Below are positions 54,165-63,105 of a DNA stretch of 64,000 bases, one piece after another; position 1 is the stretch's first letter, and every line of letters starts with the position of its first letter. Origin of the DNA: Parabacteroides sp. GTDB lineage: Bacteria > Bacteroidota > Bacteroidia > Bacteroidales > Tannerellaceae. Below the pieces are notes generated by a model. That model ran no database searches and was not told the origin of the DNA. It saw only the letters and a list, made by a program, of their open reading frames with translations. Location of the stretch: NCBI GenBank assembly GCA_017481945.1, contig JAFUOJ010000015.1, forward strand, positions 1-64,000, written 5' to 3'. The position numbers and the translations under genes were made by a program.

Positions 54165-55503
54165 TTACATTCTTTGGTCTAAGTATATTAATAGAACCTT
54201 TCTTATTAAATTTTTCACCTGCCGTTCCTGTTGCCTCTATTACATAGAAATATACTCCCGGAGCAACATACTTTCCTCCCTTTTTGCCATCCCAGCCTAC
54301 AGCCGGATTCGTTGAATGATACATCTCTACTCCCCAACGATTGAAAATCCAACACTTATAATTCAACAAGGACTTATAAGCCACCCTGAATTCATCATTA
54401 ATACCGGGAGTTGTCCCCGGTGAAAAGGCATTCGGAACCTCCAAAAATGATTCGGTAATCTTAATCGAGAATGGTTCCGAAGTCACCTCACATTCTCCCG
54501 TACGATCACTCACTGTAGCTTCCGCCACATAATCTCCTTTCTCAGTAAATGTATAATCAATCTCTTCTCCCCGATATAAAATAATCGGATTCTCAGCACC
54601 ATTTTCTATATCACTTCGATAAATCTTCCATGTATATAATGCTGCCACTGGATCATTCGCATAAGCCCGAAAAGTCACTTCTGCCGGAGCAGACAGATAG
54701 TCTCCTTCTCCTAATGTCATATTAGGAGCTTCATCCATTACTAACGTCGTATCGACATGTAACTCTACTGCAACCGCTTGATAAGTCTCAGAAGTAATCG
54801 ACTTTTCAACCCCAAAATGACGTGCAAATAAATCTCCTTTTAATGTGACTTCCGTATCACACAAAGGAGGTAATGTTTCCCTATCACTTATATTTCCAGA
54901 AAAGGGATTTCCCTCTTTTATCTTAGTTACAGACAATGGAGAAAACGAGCGGTTTTCTTCCGACCAAACTAATGTCTGAAACAACACTTCAAACTGACGT
55001 GTTAATTCCACACTACGACCACTGGCAGGTAAAACATACAGCATTCGATCTGGTTCTGGAGTCCCTTTCAAGCGAAAATTATCACAATCTCCCTCCACCG
55101 TCATAGTTTGTGGAGTAAACGTATACTGACTATAATCTATTAACCAAACATAGTGAGTCATCACATCAGATTCCTGCACAAAATAGCCATAACCCGGTTC
55201 TACATTCCGCACGATAGAGGTATTTCCGTTCTGTTCGCAAGCGACGGCTTCCGCTTCCAAAGCTTTAGTCCGATAGCGATACCAAGAATGTTTAGCCAAA
55301 GAAGAGGTGTAACTAATTGTTACATTATTCATTCCATAAACCAAATAGACCTTTAGCTTTTCATTACTTACCTCTTTTGCCATAAGCGGAGAACCTTCCC
55401 CACCCGTTACAGTATAGGTTTGTGCCTGAATACTCAACACACAAAACAATATGATAAATAGTCCTATAAACGTCCTTACTTTTACTCTTAGCATATATCT
55501 CAC
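54139..55503 (-). CDS. Secreted protein with gliding-motility-type (CHU_C, type B) C-terminal sorting domain
   Basis: 454 residues. Signal peptide IGLFIILFCVLSIQAQ, a Bacteroidetes-style start, then a Ser/Tyr-rich extracellular part, a PKD-like fold (AEVTFRAYANDPVAALYTWKIY, YTFTEKGDYVAEATVSD) near residues 275-350, and a C-terminal domain LEVPNAFSPGTTPGINDEFRV ... IFNRWGVEMYHS ... PGVYFYVIEATG, which matches the CHU_C/TIGR04131 sorting signal of type IX secretion. It implies a T9SS or a repurposed domain. It overlaps the transglycosylase gene, so a cell-wall role is possible. Confidence 0.85.
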   Translation of the reverse strand: MRYMLRVKVRTFIGLFIILFCVLSIQAQTYTVTGGEGSPLMAKEVSNEKLKVYLVYGMNNVTISYTSSLAKHSWYRYRTKALEAEAVACEQNGNTSIVRNVEPGYGYFVQESDVMTHYVWLIDYSQYTFTPQTMTVEGDCDNFRLKGTPEPDRMLYVLPASGRSVELTRQFEVLFQTLVWSEENRSFSPLSVTKIKEGNPFSGNISDRETLPPLCDTEVTLKGDLFARHFGVEKSITSETYQAVAVELHVDTTLVMDEAPNMTLGEGDYLSAPAEVTFRAYANDPVAALYTWKIYRSDIENGAENPIILYRGEEIDYTFTEKGDYVAEATVSDRTGECEVTSEPFSIKITESFLEVPNAFSPGTTPGINDEFRVAYKSLLNYKCWIFNRWGVEMYHSTNPAVGWDGKKGGKYVAPGVYFYVIEATGTAGEKFNKKGSINILRPKNVNDEIIEQE

Positions 55504-55825
55504 CTAATTAGCTTTCAAAAATACTATTTTATACGGAGATAATGGGGCTTTTTATTGTAATTTTTGAAGATATCTTTAGGATGCCTGGTCGTCATTATTA
55601 TTTACTTATACCCCAAACGGGACTTAGCCGTCCCGTTTGTTCTTGGTTTAGTAGTTTTTGAAAGGGATTAGAAAGAATACAGCCAATACAGTGTCTGGTC
55701 TTTCCTCCATAAAAGATTCCACTTGTGTCAAAGTCTCCCAATACTTGGAGTGTTAACCGCAAAAAGCCAAACACAGAACTAAAAAGATTACTGCTATATA
55801 TTCTTTCTTATACTTTACCTAACCT
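55504..55825. other. Non-coding stretch with one strong hairpin
   Basis: No convincing ORF on either strand. A 10-bp perfect stem CAAACGGGAC (55614-55623) / GTCCCGTTTG (55630-55639) with loop TTAGCC stands alone; no T run follows it. The rest is AT-rich with no promoter I trust. Confidence 0.6.
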
Positions 55826-56050
55826 TTCTTTTTCAACTCTCGAAAGTCTTTTCCTGCTGTAGGAAAAGCTATTTCTGTTCTCAAAACCATTTTCCAGCCC
55901 CTGGAATTTATTTTTTAATTCTCAAAAATGTTTTCCAGAGACTGGATAAGGCTTTTCAGTTTTCAAAAACGTTTTCCAACTCCCTGAAATTATGTTTATC
56001 TTTTCAAGAAACATTTCCAGCTGCTGGAATTCATTTTTGTCTATTTTACT
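55826..56050. repeat. 41-bp-period tandem palindrome array downstream of the GH127 gene
   Basis: Five unit starts fall exactly 41 bp apart at 55849, 55890, 55931, 55972 and 56013, with a degenerate half-unit before. Each begins with TTTTCC or ATTTCC and a small palindrome such as TTTTCCAG-CCC-CTGGAA or TTTCCAG-CTG-CTGGAA, followed by an AT-rich linker containing TTCTCAAAA. Stem changes are partly compensatory (TTTTCCTGCTGTAGGAAAA in the first unit). The last unit ends at the GH127 stop codon at 56051. Confidence 0.85.
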
Positions 56051-58501
56051 TTACCGGACTTTCCATTCGATGACGCCTCCGGACTCTCCTTTTTGGAGTT
56101 GGACAACCAGTTTCAGGCCGGTAGTCTTGACCGGAGTGAAGTCTACGGAGTTATATTGATCTTTTTGGCAACCGTACTCCCCTTTCGCTTCCACATCTTT
56201 CCAACGGTTTCCTACGCGATACTGAACTTTCCAGCTGGCAGGCACGCGATAGTTTCCGTCGTAGTGATCAAAGTCGAGCCAATAGACCTGTACGTTCTGA
56301 ACGGTTTCCGGACGGTCAAACTCATACTCAATCGCGTTTTCCGTTCCCTCTTCCAACCAGAAATACCAGTAGGGTTTGGACATATCGGCTGAACTCTTCG
56401 GATCCCACTGATCGTTTACCCCGTAACACCAATCGCGGCGCTCCTGAGCAATTCCATCTTTCTGAATGGGGGCACTGATAATGGTGTACGACTTTGCTCG
56501 TGAAGCAATAGTCGGTTCCGGTGTAGGTTTTGCATACTCTACAGAGGCAGGAATCCAGACAGTCATTTCGGCATTGCCTCGGTTGTTCCAAGTAGAGTAT
56601 GGAATCAGTTTTACCGGAACCTCTTTCTCAGAGATGGTACCAGTCGCCTTGTCTTGCTGAAGCTCTTTAGCGGTAGTGGTCAGTTCGACAATACCATTTA
56701 GTTTCTCTTTCTCAAATTGACTGCTGAAAGAGGCTGTTGCCGGAAGATATTTATTGAAAACATGCTTGTCGGGCATATCGGTTCCCTCCAAACAGTAAAC
56801 AATCGGTCCGCGTTCAACCGCTAACAGCCCTTTGTCGTCCTGTACTTTCTCATTTGCTTGGACATGACGTACCTCCATCGGCATACGTAGCTCAACAACA
56901 TCCCCCGGCTGCCATTCCTTTTCGATAGAGACATACCCTTGAACGGCTTTCCGAGATTGTTTTTTACCATTTACATAAAGTTCATACGGTGTATCTGACT
57001 TCTCGACATAAGTATAGAGGTCGCTACCGGGTACAGGAGCATTGCCGGTCCAAGCGGGAATACGTAAATGAAGTGCAAAGGTAGAAGAATGCTTCGGGGA
57101 GACCTTGATTTTGACATTGCCTTCCCAAGGATACTCGGTTTCCTGCTGAAGCGCTACGGTGTCAGTAGGCAAAGCGATCTGGCTGTTGCTACCAATGTAA
57201 AGATTGACATAAATACCATTGCTTTGAGTCGCATACATATACTTAGGAACGGAAGCCATGAAGCGGGTTACATTACCCGGACAGCAGGCACAACCAAACC
57301 AAGGAGCGCGCTCATGTTCTCCCATAGATTCCAAAGGATTATCATAGAAAAACTTATCGCCACTCAGGGAAACACCGGAAATAACGCCGTTGTAGAGGGC
57401 ACGTTCCAAGACGTCAATATATTTAGCCTCTCCGGTAGCTAAAAACATGCGTTGATTCCAATAGACATTGGAGATCGCAGCACAGGTCTCGCAGTAGGCA
57501 CTATGATTATGCAATTCATATTCGGGACCAAAGCCCTCTCCCTGTGCTCTTGAACCGATACCACCGGTGATATAAAGCTTTTTCGTCGCCATATTGTCCC
57601 AGATTCTACAGATAGCATGGAAATAGGCGGTATCTTGAGTCAAAGCAGCCACGTCAGCAACACCGGAATAGAGGTATCCGGCACGAACAGCATGACCAAC
57701 AATTTCGTCCTGCTGTAAAATAGGTTTATGATCTTGGCTATAGGCACTCAACTTGTGTCCGTCTGTGCCTCTACCGGTTTCATCCACGAAATACTTAGCC
57801 ATTGTCAAATATTTAGGGTCGTTGGTCACCTTATAAAGTTTTGCTAATCCCATCTCAATGATAGGATGGCCGGAGGGGACATGTTTTTGTCCCTCGTTGG
57901 GGCCGAAATCTTTGCAGATGAGGTCTGCATTTTTGATAGCAATATCTAACAGGCTACGTTTTCCCGTAGCTTGGTAATGAGCAACGGCTGCTTCATAGAG
58001 GTGACCGCTATTATAAAGTTCGTGACTATTGATTTTCTCCCAGCGGGAACTTCCCCACCAGCCTTTTAGGCGTTCACATCGGTTGGTAACACAAGTTGTC
58101 AGATAGCCGTCCGGTTCTTGGGCGGCACCTATTAAAGTAATAACGCTGTCCAAGTAAGCGTCTAACTGGGGGTCATATTGAACGGCTAAAGAATAGGAAG
58201 CTCCTTCAATGATCTTATACGGATCAGTATCATCAAAAGGGAAATCTCCCTTATGTTCCCCTTTCATCAGTCCACCAGCCAAGGCAAAGTTGTCAAAACG
58301 GCCATTGATTTCACATTGTTTGAAGGCGGAAGGGATAGACACGGTTCGATTGGTTTCGATACGAGGCGCCCAGAAGTGATCCGTCACATGTACTTCTGTA
58401 AATGGAACCTCAACAATAGGTTCTTGCGAAGAGTGAGAAACCGGACTACAGGCGTTCAACGTAGTCAGTATTCCTACACACAATACGTACTTTTTCACCA
58501 T
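56051..58501 (-). CDS. GH127 beta-L-arabinofuranosidase-family lipoprotein
   Basis: 816 residues. Lipoprotein signal MVKKYVLCVGILTTLNAC. The (alpha/alpha)6 barrel shows GYLTTCVTNR, HELYNSGHLYEAAVAHY, the zinc and nucleophile sites YCETCA (about residues 335-339) and GCACCPGN (about 403-409), which match the Glu-x-Cys and Cys-Cys set of characterised GH127 enzymes. The C-terminus is a beta-sandwich (SWKVQYRVGNRWKDVEAKGEYG, GVIEWKVR). It probably releases L-arabinose or a related sugar from plant or microbial glycans. Monocistronic in the window. Confidence 0.9.
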   Translation of the reverse strand: MVKKYVLCVGILTTLNACSPVSHSSQEPIVEVPFTEVHVTDHFWAPRIETNRTVSIPSAFKQCEINGRFDNFALAGGLMKGEHKGDFPFDDTDPYKIIEGASYSLAVQYDPQLDAYLDSVITLIGAAQEPDGYLTTCVTNRCERLKGWWGSSRWEKINSHELYNSGHLYEAAVAHYQATGKRSLLDIAIKNADLICKDFGPNEGQKHVPSGHPIIEMGLAKLYKVTNDPKYLTMAKYFVDETGRGTDGHKLSAYSQDHKPILQQDEIVGHAVRAGYLYSGVADVAALTQDTAYFHAICRIWDNMATKKLYITGGIGSRAQGEGFGPEYELHNHSAYCETCAAISNVYWNQRMFLATGEAKYIDVLERALYNGVISGVSLSGDKFFYDNPLESMGEHERAPWFGCACCPGNVTRFMASVPKYMYATQSNGIYVNLYIGSNSQIALPTDTVALQQETEYPWEGNVKIKVSPKHSSTFALHLRIPAWTGNAPVPGSDLYTYVEKSDTPYELYVNGKKQSRKAVQGYVSIEKEWQPGDVVELRMPMEVRHVQANEKVQDDKGLLAVERGPIVYCLEGTDMPDKHVFNKYLPATASFSSQFEKEKLNGIVELTTTAKELQQDKATGTISEKEVPVKLIPYSTWNNRGNAEMTVWIPASVEYAKPTPEPTIASRAKSYTIISAPIQKDGIAQERRDWCYGVNDQWDPKSSADMSKPYWYFWLEEGTENAIEYEFDRPETVQNVQVYWLDFDHYDGNYRVPASWKVQYRVGNRWKDVEAKGEYGCQKDQYNSVDFTPVKTTGLKLVVQLQKGESGGVIEWKVR

Positions 58502-58660
58502 AAGAGTTACATTTATATTGATATTATCAGGTCACAAAGGAAAGATTTTTTTGAGAGTTAGAAAAGAATTTGTACCGATTGAATGTCGGGAGATGAATAA
58601 AAAGTTGAACAGACTCCAGATTTTTTTACTACCTTCGTTGAAAATTCTCACAAAAACGCA

Positions 58661-59587
58661 ATGAACATACAACAATTAGAATACATTTTGGCTGTTGATA
58701 CCTATCGCCATTTTGCAAAGGCTGCTGAATACTGTCGAGTAACACAACCGACACTCAGCATGATGATTCAGAAATTAGAAGATGAATTAGGAGTCAAACT
58801 CTTCGATAGGAATACACAACCAATCACACCTACAGCTGCTGGTCGTAAAGTTATCGACCAAGCTCGGGTTGTACTCCATCAAGCCTCCTTAATCAAAGAC
58901 ATCGTAAATGAAGAGGAACAGTCACTGAAAGGGACTTTCCGGTTAGCAGTGTTGCCAACGATTGCTCCTTATCTACTCCCCCGCTTCTTCCAGCAGGTGT
59001 CAGGGAAATATCCGGAACTGGACATCCGTATCTTGGAAATGCAGACAGCTCCCACCATGAAAGCTTTAATGAATGGTGAAATCGACGCAGCCATCATTGC
59101 CAATCAGCCAACGGAAATGCAGCTGCAAGGAGATCTGTTGTTCTATGAACAATTCTTTGCTTATGTAGCACGCAATGAGAGTATCTTCAAGAAAGAATTG
59201 GTACGAACAGCAGACATCAGTGATGAACGTCTCTGGTTATTAGATGAAGGACATTGTTTCCGAGACCAGCTAATGCGTTTTTGTCAAATGGAACGGGTAA
59301 AACTACATCAAGCAGCTTACCGTTTAGGAAGTCTGGAAACTTTCATGCGTATGGTAGAAAGTGGAAACGGTATCACCTTCATTCCGGAGCTTGCGACTCA
59401 TCAATTAAGTGAAAAACAGAAAGAGTTAGTACGTCCTTTCGCAATACCTAAGCCGACCCGTGAGATTGTCTGGGTAACTCGCAAAGATTTTATCCGACAT
59501 AAGATTGCCGGAATCCTTATTGAGTGCATAAAAAATAGTGTTCCGAAGGAAATGCGAACCTTACAAGCGGGATTACGAGTGGTCTAA
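58661..59587 (+). CDS. oxyR: OxyR, peroxide-sensing LysR-type regulator
   Basis: 308 residues. LysR helix-turn-helix at residues 17-36 (HFAKAAEYCRVTQPTLSMMI). The substrate-binding-like domain contains LLDEGHCFRDQLMRFCQM with Cys199 and Cys208, the same numbers and spacing as the peroxide-oxidised disulfide pair of E. coli OxyR. It should activate catalase, Dps and thioredoxin genes upon H2O2. No target gene is adjacent; the aromatic operon follows with its own leader. Confidence 0.95.
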   Translation: MNIQQLEYILAVDTYRHFAKAAEYCRVTQPTLSMMIQKLEDELGVKLFDRNTQPITPTAAGRKVIDQARVVLHQASLIKDIVNEEEQSLKGTFRLAVLPTIAPYLLPRFFQQVSGKYPELDIRILEMQTAPTMKALMNGEIDAAIIANQPTEMQLQGDLLFYEQFFAYVARNESIFKKELVRTADISDERLWLLDEGHCFRDQLMRFCQMERVKLHQAAYRLGSLETFMRMVESGNGITFIPELATHQLSEKQKELVRPFAIPKPTREIVWVTRKDFIRHKIAGILIECIKNSVPKEMRTLQAGLRVV

Positions 59588-59663
59588 GCATACAAATGGA
59601 CTAAAAATACAGGTAGCTTAGAAAAAAATTATCACTTTTTGTTTGTAGTATCCAAAAAAGCGT

Positions 59664-59671
59664 TACTTTTG
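59664..59671 (+). promoter_or_regulatory. -7 box of the aromatic amino-acid operon
   Basis: TACTTTTG followed by TCGC. TTTG at 59642-59645 is 18 bp upstream and TTTG at 59638-59641 is 22 bp upstream, both near the -33 position. Transcription would start near 59677, 23 nt before the leader peptide ATG. Confidence 0.65.
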
Positions 59672-59699
59672 TCGCGTAATAAAAAACAATAGAGATTAA

Positions 59700-59774
59700 A
59701 TGAATCGATTTAGCTTTACATATTACTTTTATTACTTTTACTTTAGCAAGGTGAAGGCAGGAGTTTGTATGTAA
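59700..59774 (+). CDS. pheL: Phe/Tyr-rich leader peptide of the pheA attenuator
   Basis: 24 codons, ATG at 59700 and TAA at 59772-59774. Five Phe (codons 4, 6, 10, 13, 15) and five Tyr (codons 8, 9, 11, 12, 14) are packed within 12 codons: the core reads FSFTYYFYYFYF. The two amino acids are exactly the end products of the operon that follows. Ribosome stalling at these codons (59709-59744) is the expected sensor for charged tRNA-Phe and tRNA-Tyr. It is too short for usual gene calling. The symbol is by analogy to the enterobacterial leader, which is unrelated in sequence. Confidence 0.88.
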   Translation: MNRFSFTYYFYYFYFSKVKAGVCM

Positions 59775-59842
59775 AGCGTTGATAAATGAAACATGTATCA
59801 ATAAACAATATAAAGTCCTGCCAATTTCGGTAGGACTTTTTT
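59713..59842 (+). promoter_or_regulatory. Transcription attenuator of the aromatic amino-acid operon
   Basis: Three exclusive pairings are visible. Stem 1:2 joins GCTTTACATA (59713-59722) to TATGTAAAGC (59768-59777), a perfect 10 bp. The antiterminator joins GGCAGGA (59756-59762) to TCCTGCC (59816-59822). The terminator is AAAGTCCTGCC (59812-59822), loop AATTTC, GGTAGGACTTT (59829-59839) with one G-T, then TTTTTT. A ribosome stalled on the aromatic codons covers 59713-59722 and frees 59756-59762 to form the antiterminator; a ribosome at the stop codon covers it and lets the terminator form. Confidence 0.87.
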
Positions 59843-59893
59843 GTTACTAATCAAAAACGATTCAAAGAAAAGATAATATAAAAAGGAAAGTAG

Positions 59894-60739
59894 ATGAAAA
59901 GGAAAGTTGCAATCCAGGGAATAGCCGGAGCGTTTCACGATATAGCTGCCCGCAATTACTTTGAAGGGGATGAAGTAGAAATTATTCCTTGCATTACGTT
60001 TAAAGACGTGATTTCAGCTGTAAAAAGGGATCCATCAGTTTTGGGTATAATGGCTGTCGAAAATACAATTGCAGGTAGTTTGTTGCAAAATCATGAATTA
60101 ATTCGCGAAAGTGGTTTGCAGATTGTTGGTGAATATAAATTACGTATCTCTCACTCACTGGTTGCACTCCCCGGAACAAATATCCATGATATTAAGGAAG
60201 TCAATTCTCACCCTATTGCATTAATGCAATGTACCGAATTCTTAGATACCTTGCCTAATGCAAAAGTCGTTGAGAAAGATGATACTGCCCTCAGTGCTCT
60301 TTGGATTTCAGAAAACCAACTGAAAGGACATGCAGCTATTTGCGGTAAGTTGGCTGCTGAAATTTATCACATGGAAGTATTGGCAGAAGGTATTGAAACA
60401 AACAAACGCAATTTCACTCGCTTCGTTATCATAGCAGATCGTTGGATTGCGGATGAAATGCTTAAAGGAGAAGATAAAAACAAAGCCTCTTTGGTTTTCG
60501 CTGTACCTCATACCTCTGGAAGCCTTTCCAAAGTTCTCTCAGTCCTTTCTTTTTACGATATGAATCTTTCTAAAATACAGTCATTGCCTATCGTCGGACG
60601 CGAATGGGAATATCTATTTTATGTGAACCTGAATTTCACAGATTACCTCCGCTACAAGCAGGCATTAGACGCAATCAGACCACTAACAAAAGACTTAAAA
60701 ATATTAGGTGAATATGCAGAAGGAAGACAAAGTATATAA
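59894..60739 (+). CDS. pheA: Prephenate dehydratase, monofunctional
   Basis: 281 residues without a chorismate mutase domain. PDT core: VAIQGIAGAFHDIAARNYF, GIMAVENTIAGSLLQNHELI, KLRISHSLVALPG, HPIALMQC and NKRNFTRFVII (the conserved TRF). ACT domain from about residue 195 (SLVFAVPHTSGSLSKVLSVLSFYDMNLSKIQSLPI) for feedback by phenylalanine. It decarboxylates and dehydrates prephenate to phenylpyruvate. First structural gene after the attenuator; its last 26 bp overlap the aminotransferase. Confidence 0.95.
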   Translation: MKRKVAIQGIAGAFHDIAARNYFEGDEVEIIPCITFKDVISAVKRDPSVLGIMAVENTIAGSLLQNHELIRESGLQIVGEYKLRISHSLVALPGTNIHDIKEVNSHPIALMQCTEFLDTLPNAKVVEKDDTALSALWISENQLKGHAAICGKLAAEIYHMEVLAEGIETNKRNFTRFVIIADRWIADEMLKGEDKNKASLVFAVPHTSGSLSKVLSVLSFYDMNLSKIQSLPIVGREWEYLFYVNLNFTDYLRYKQALDAIRPLTKDLKILGEYAEGRQSI

Positions 60740-61898
60740 TATCACACCCGCAAATCGTGTAAACAGTGTGCAAGAATACTACTTCTCCAGAAAACTGAAA
60801 GAAGTAGCCGAAATGAATGCTGCAGGCAAAAACGTTATCAGTTTAGGAATCGGAAGCCCAGATCTTCCCCCTTCTGAACAGACTATCGCAACTCTTTGCG
60901 AACATGCACAGCAGCCCAACGAACATGGTTACCAACCGTATGTCGGTATTCCGGAACTTCGCAAAGGTTTCTCTGATTGGTATAAAACATGGTATCATGT
61001 AGACCTTGACCCCAAAACAGAAATTCAACCTTTGATCGGTTCAAAAGAAGGAATCCTGCATATCTCTTTGGCTTTCTTAAACCCGGGTGACGGAGTATTG
61101 GTTCCCAATCCGGGATATCCGACCTACAGTTCTGTCAGTAAACTGGTCGAAGCAAACTTGATTAGCTACGAGTTAAAAGAGGAACTAAATTGGCAACCCG
61201 ATTTCGAAGAATTGGAAAAGATGGATTTATCAAACGTCAAGTTAATGTGGACCAACTATCCCAATATGCCAACCGGTGCTAACGCCAGCATGGAACTATA
61301 TGAGAAATTAGTTGCTTTCGGAAAGAAGCATAATATTATTATCTGTAATGATAATCCTTACAGCTTCATCTTGAATGAACATCCATTGAGTATTCTTTCT
61401 GTTCCAGGGGCAAAAGACATCTGTATTGAAATGAACTCAATGAGTAAAGCCCATAATATGCCCGGTTGGCGTATGGCAATGCTTGCCTCTAATGCACAAT
61501 TCGTACAGTGGATCTTGAAAGTAAAAAGCAATATCGATTCTGGTCAATTCAAACCTATGCAATATGCGGCTGTCGAAGCCTTATCTGCACCTAAAGAGTG
61601 GTATGACAATATGAACCGCGTTTACCGTAGTCGTCGTGATTTAGCAGGACAAATTATGGATGCGTTAGGTTGTAAATATGACAAAAATCAAGTCGGTATG
61701 TTCCTTTGGGGAAAGATTCCGGCAGAGGCAGCAGGCAGTGAGGCTGTCGCAGACAAAGTTTTATACGAAGCAAATGTTTTTCTGACACCCGGATTTATCT
61801 TCGGTAGTCGCGGAGATCGTTACATCCGTATCTCCCTTTGCTGCAAAAACGAAGCATTACAAGAGGCTTTAAACCGAATTAAACAACTTAAGAAATAA
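60714..61898 (+). CDS. Class I/II aminotransferase, probable aromatic or prephenate aminotransferase
   Basis: 394 residues from the ATG at 60714 (a GTG lies 6 bp upstream). PLP site NSMSKAHNMPGWRMAM with Schiff-base Lys, ISLGIGSPDLPPSEQT at the start, and TNYPNMPTGANAS with the conserved Asn-Pro pair, and YIRISLCCKNEALQEAL with the substrate carboxylate-binding Arg. In this operon it should transaminate phenylpyruvate and 4-hydroxyphenylpyruvate, or prephenate itself to arogenate. Related folds include LL-diaminopimelate aminotransferase. Overlap of 26 bp with pheA implies coupled translation. Confidence 0.9.
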   Translation: MQKEDKVYNITPANRVNSVQEYYFSRKLKEVAEMNAAGKNVISLGIGSPDLPPSEQTIATLCEHAQQPNEHGYQPYVGIPELRKGFSDWYKTWYHVDLDPKTEIQPLIGSKEGILHISLAFLNPGDGVLVPNPGYPTYSSVSKLVEANLISYELKEELNWQPDFEELEKMDLSNVKLMWTNYPNMPTGANASMELYEKLVAFGKKHNIIICNDNPYSFILNEHPLSILSVPGAKDICIEMNSMSKAHNMPGWRMAMLASNAQFVQWILKVKSNIDSGQFKPMQYAAVEALSAPKEWYDNMNRVYRSRRDLAGQIMDALGCKYDKNQVGMFLWGKIPAEAAGSEAVADKVLYEANVFLTPGFIFGSRGDRYIRISLCCKNEALQEALNRIKQLKK

Positions 61899-61957
61899 CA
61901 CATCAGTGTTCAATTGATATCGAAACTTTTATATTGACAAATTAAAAAATCATCTAT

Positions 61958-63025
61958 ATGGAAATGCAATTAGAATCAATCTTACTTCCTGGCGTAGACG
62001 CTCAGCGTCCAGTCGTTATCGCCGGTCCGTGTAGTGCGGAAACAGAAGAACAGGTAATGGAAACAGCCAAAGATTTGGCTAACAAAGGCATTAAAATATT
62101 CCGTGCCGGTATCTGGAAACCCCGTACAAAACCAGGTGGATTCGAAGGAGTAGGTGTTGAAGGTTTAGCTTGGTTGAAACGAGTTCAAAAAGAAACTGGA
62201 ATGTATGTTTCTACAGAAGTAGCAACTAAAGACCATGTCTTTGAAGCTTTAAAAGCAGGAGTAGACATTCTATGGATTGGTGCACGTACCAGCGCAAACC
62301 CATTTGCAGTTCAGGAAATTGCAGATGCTTTGAAAGGGGTAGATATTCCTGTATTGATCAAAAACCCGGTTAACCCTGATTTGGAATTGTGGATTGGAGC
62401 AATCCAACGTATCTACAACGCAGGTATCCGTCGTATCGGGGTAATCCATCGCGGTTTCAGCTCTTACGACAAAAAGATGTATCGCAACTCACCGTTATGG
62501 CATATTCCTATTGAATTACGTCGTCGTATTCCTAATATGCCTATCTTCTGTGACCCAAGTCACATCGGTGGTAAACGCGAATTGGTAGCTCCACTTTGTC
62601 AGCAGGCAATGGACTTAAGTTTCGATGGTTTGATTGTTGAATCACACTGTAATCCGGATTGTGCATGGAGTGACGCTTCTCAGCAAGTAACTCCTGACGT
62701 GTTAGATTACGTATTGAACCTTTTGGTGATCCGCGATTCTACACAGACAACAGAAAACTTATCTGAACTACGTCGCCAGATTGACTGTATAGACGAACAA
62801 CTGTTGGAATTATTGGCAAAGCGTATGCGTATCTCTCGCGAAATCGGTATCTACAAAAAAGAGCACAATATGCCGATTTTACAATCTCCACGCTACAGTG
62901 AAATCTTGGAAAAACGCTCTAACATGGGTGAACAAATGGATTTGAACACTGAATTTGTCAAAGAAATCTTGAAAAATATTCATGAAGAATCTGTTCGTCA
63001 ACAGATGATTATCATGAACGAATAA
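61958..63025 (+). CDS. aroF: DAHP synthase fused to C-terminal chorismate mutase
   Basis: 355 residues. Residues 1-260 form a type I-beta DAHP synthase barrel: VVIAGPCSAETEEQVMETA, FRAGIWKPRTKPGGFEGVG, VLIKNPVNPDLELW, FCDPSHIGGKR and IVESHCNPDCAWSDASQQ. Residues 265-355 are an AroQ-type chorismate mutase helix bundle (LSELRRQIDCIDEQLLELLAKRMRISREIGIYKKEH). The order is the reverse of the mutase-first fusion in Bacillus. It supplies both the entry step of the shikimate pathway and prephenate for its neighbours, and can be feedback-controlled through the mutase domain. Confidence 0.95.
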   Translation: MEMQLESILLPGVDAQRPVVIAGPCSAETEEQVMETAKDLANKGIKIFRAGIWKPRTKPGGFEGVGVEGLAWLKRVQKETGMYVSTEVATKDHVFEALKAGVDILWIGARTSANPFAVQEIADALKGVDIPVLIKNPVNPDLELWIGAIQRIYNAGIRRIGVIHRGFSSYDKKMYRNSPLWHIPIELRRRIPNMPIFCDPSHIGGKRELVAPLCQQAMDLSFDGLIVESHCNPDCAWSDASQQVTPDVLDYVLNLLVIRDSTQTTENLSELRRQIDCIDEQLLELLAKRMRISREIGIYKKEHNMPILQSPRYSEILEKRSNMGEQMDLNTEFVKEILKNIHEESVRQQMIIMNE

Positions 63026-63036
63026 TATCAACCGAC

Positions 63037-63090
63037 AAAGGACAATTAAGAACCTCCAATCTTCCCGTTTTTAATTGTCCTTTTTCTTTT
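63037..63090 (+). terminator. Hairpin with T run between aroF and tyrA
   Basis: Perfect 13-bp arms AAAGGACAATTAA (63037-63049) and TTAATTGTCCTTT (63071-63083), 21-nt loop, then TTCTTTT. It looks like an intrinsic terminator inside the operon, 16 bp before the tyrA ATG, and could lower or regulate tyrA expression. No consensus promoter for tyrA alone was found. Confidence 0.7.
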
Positions 63091-63105
63091 CAATAGTCAA
63101 TTAAG

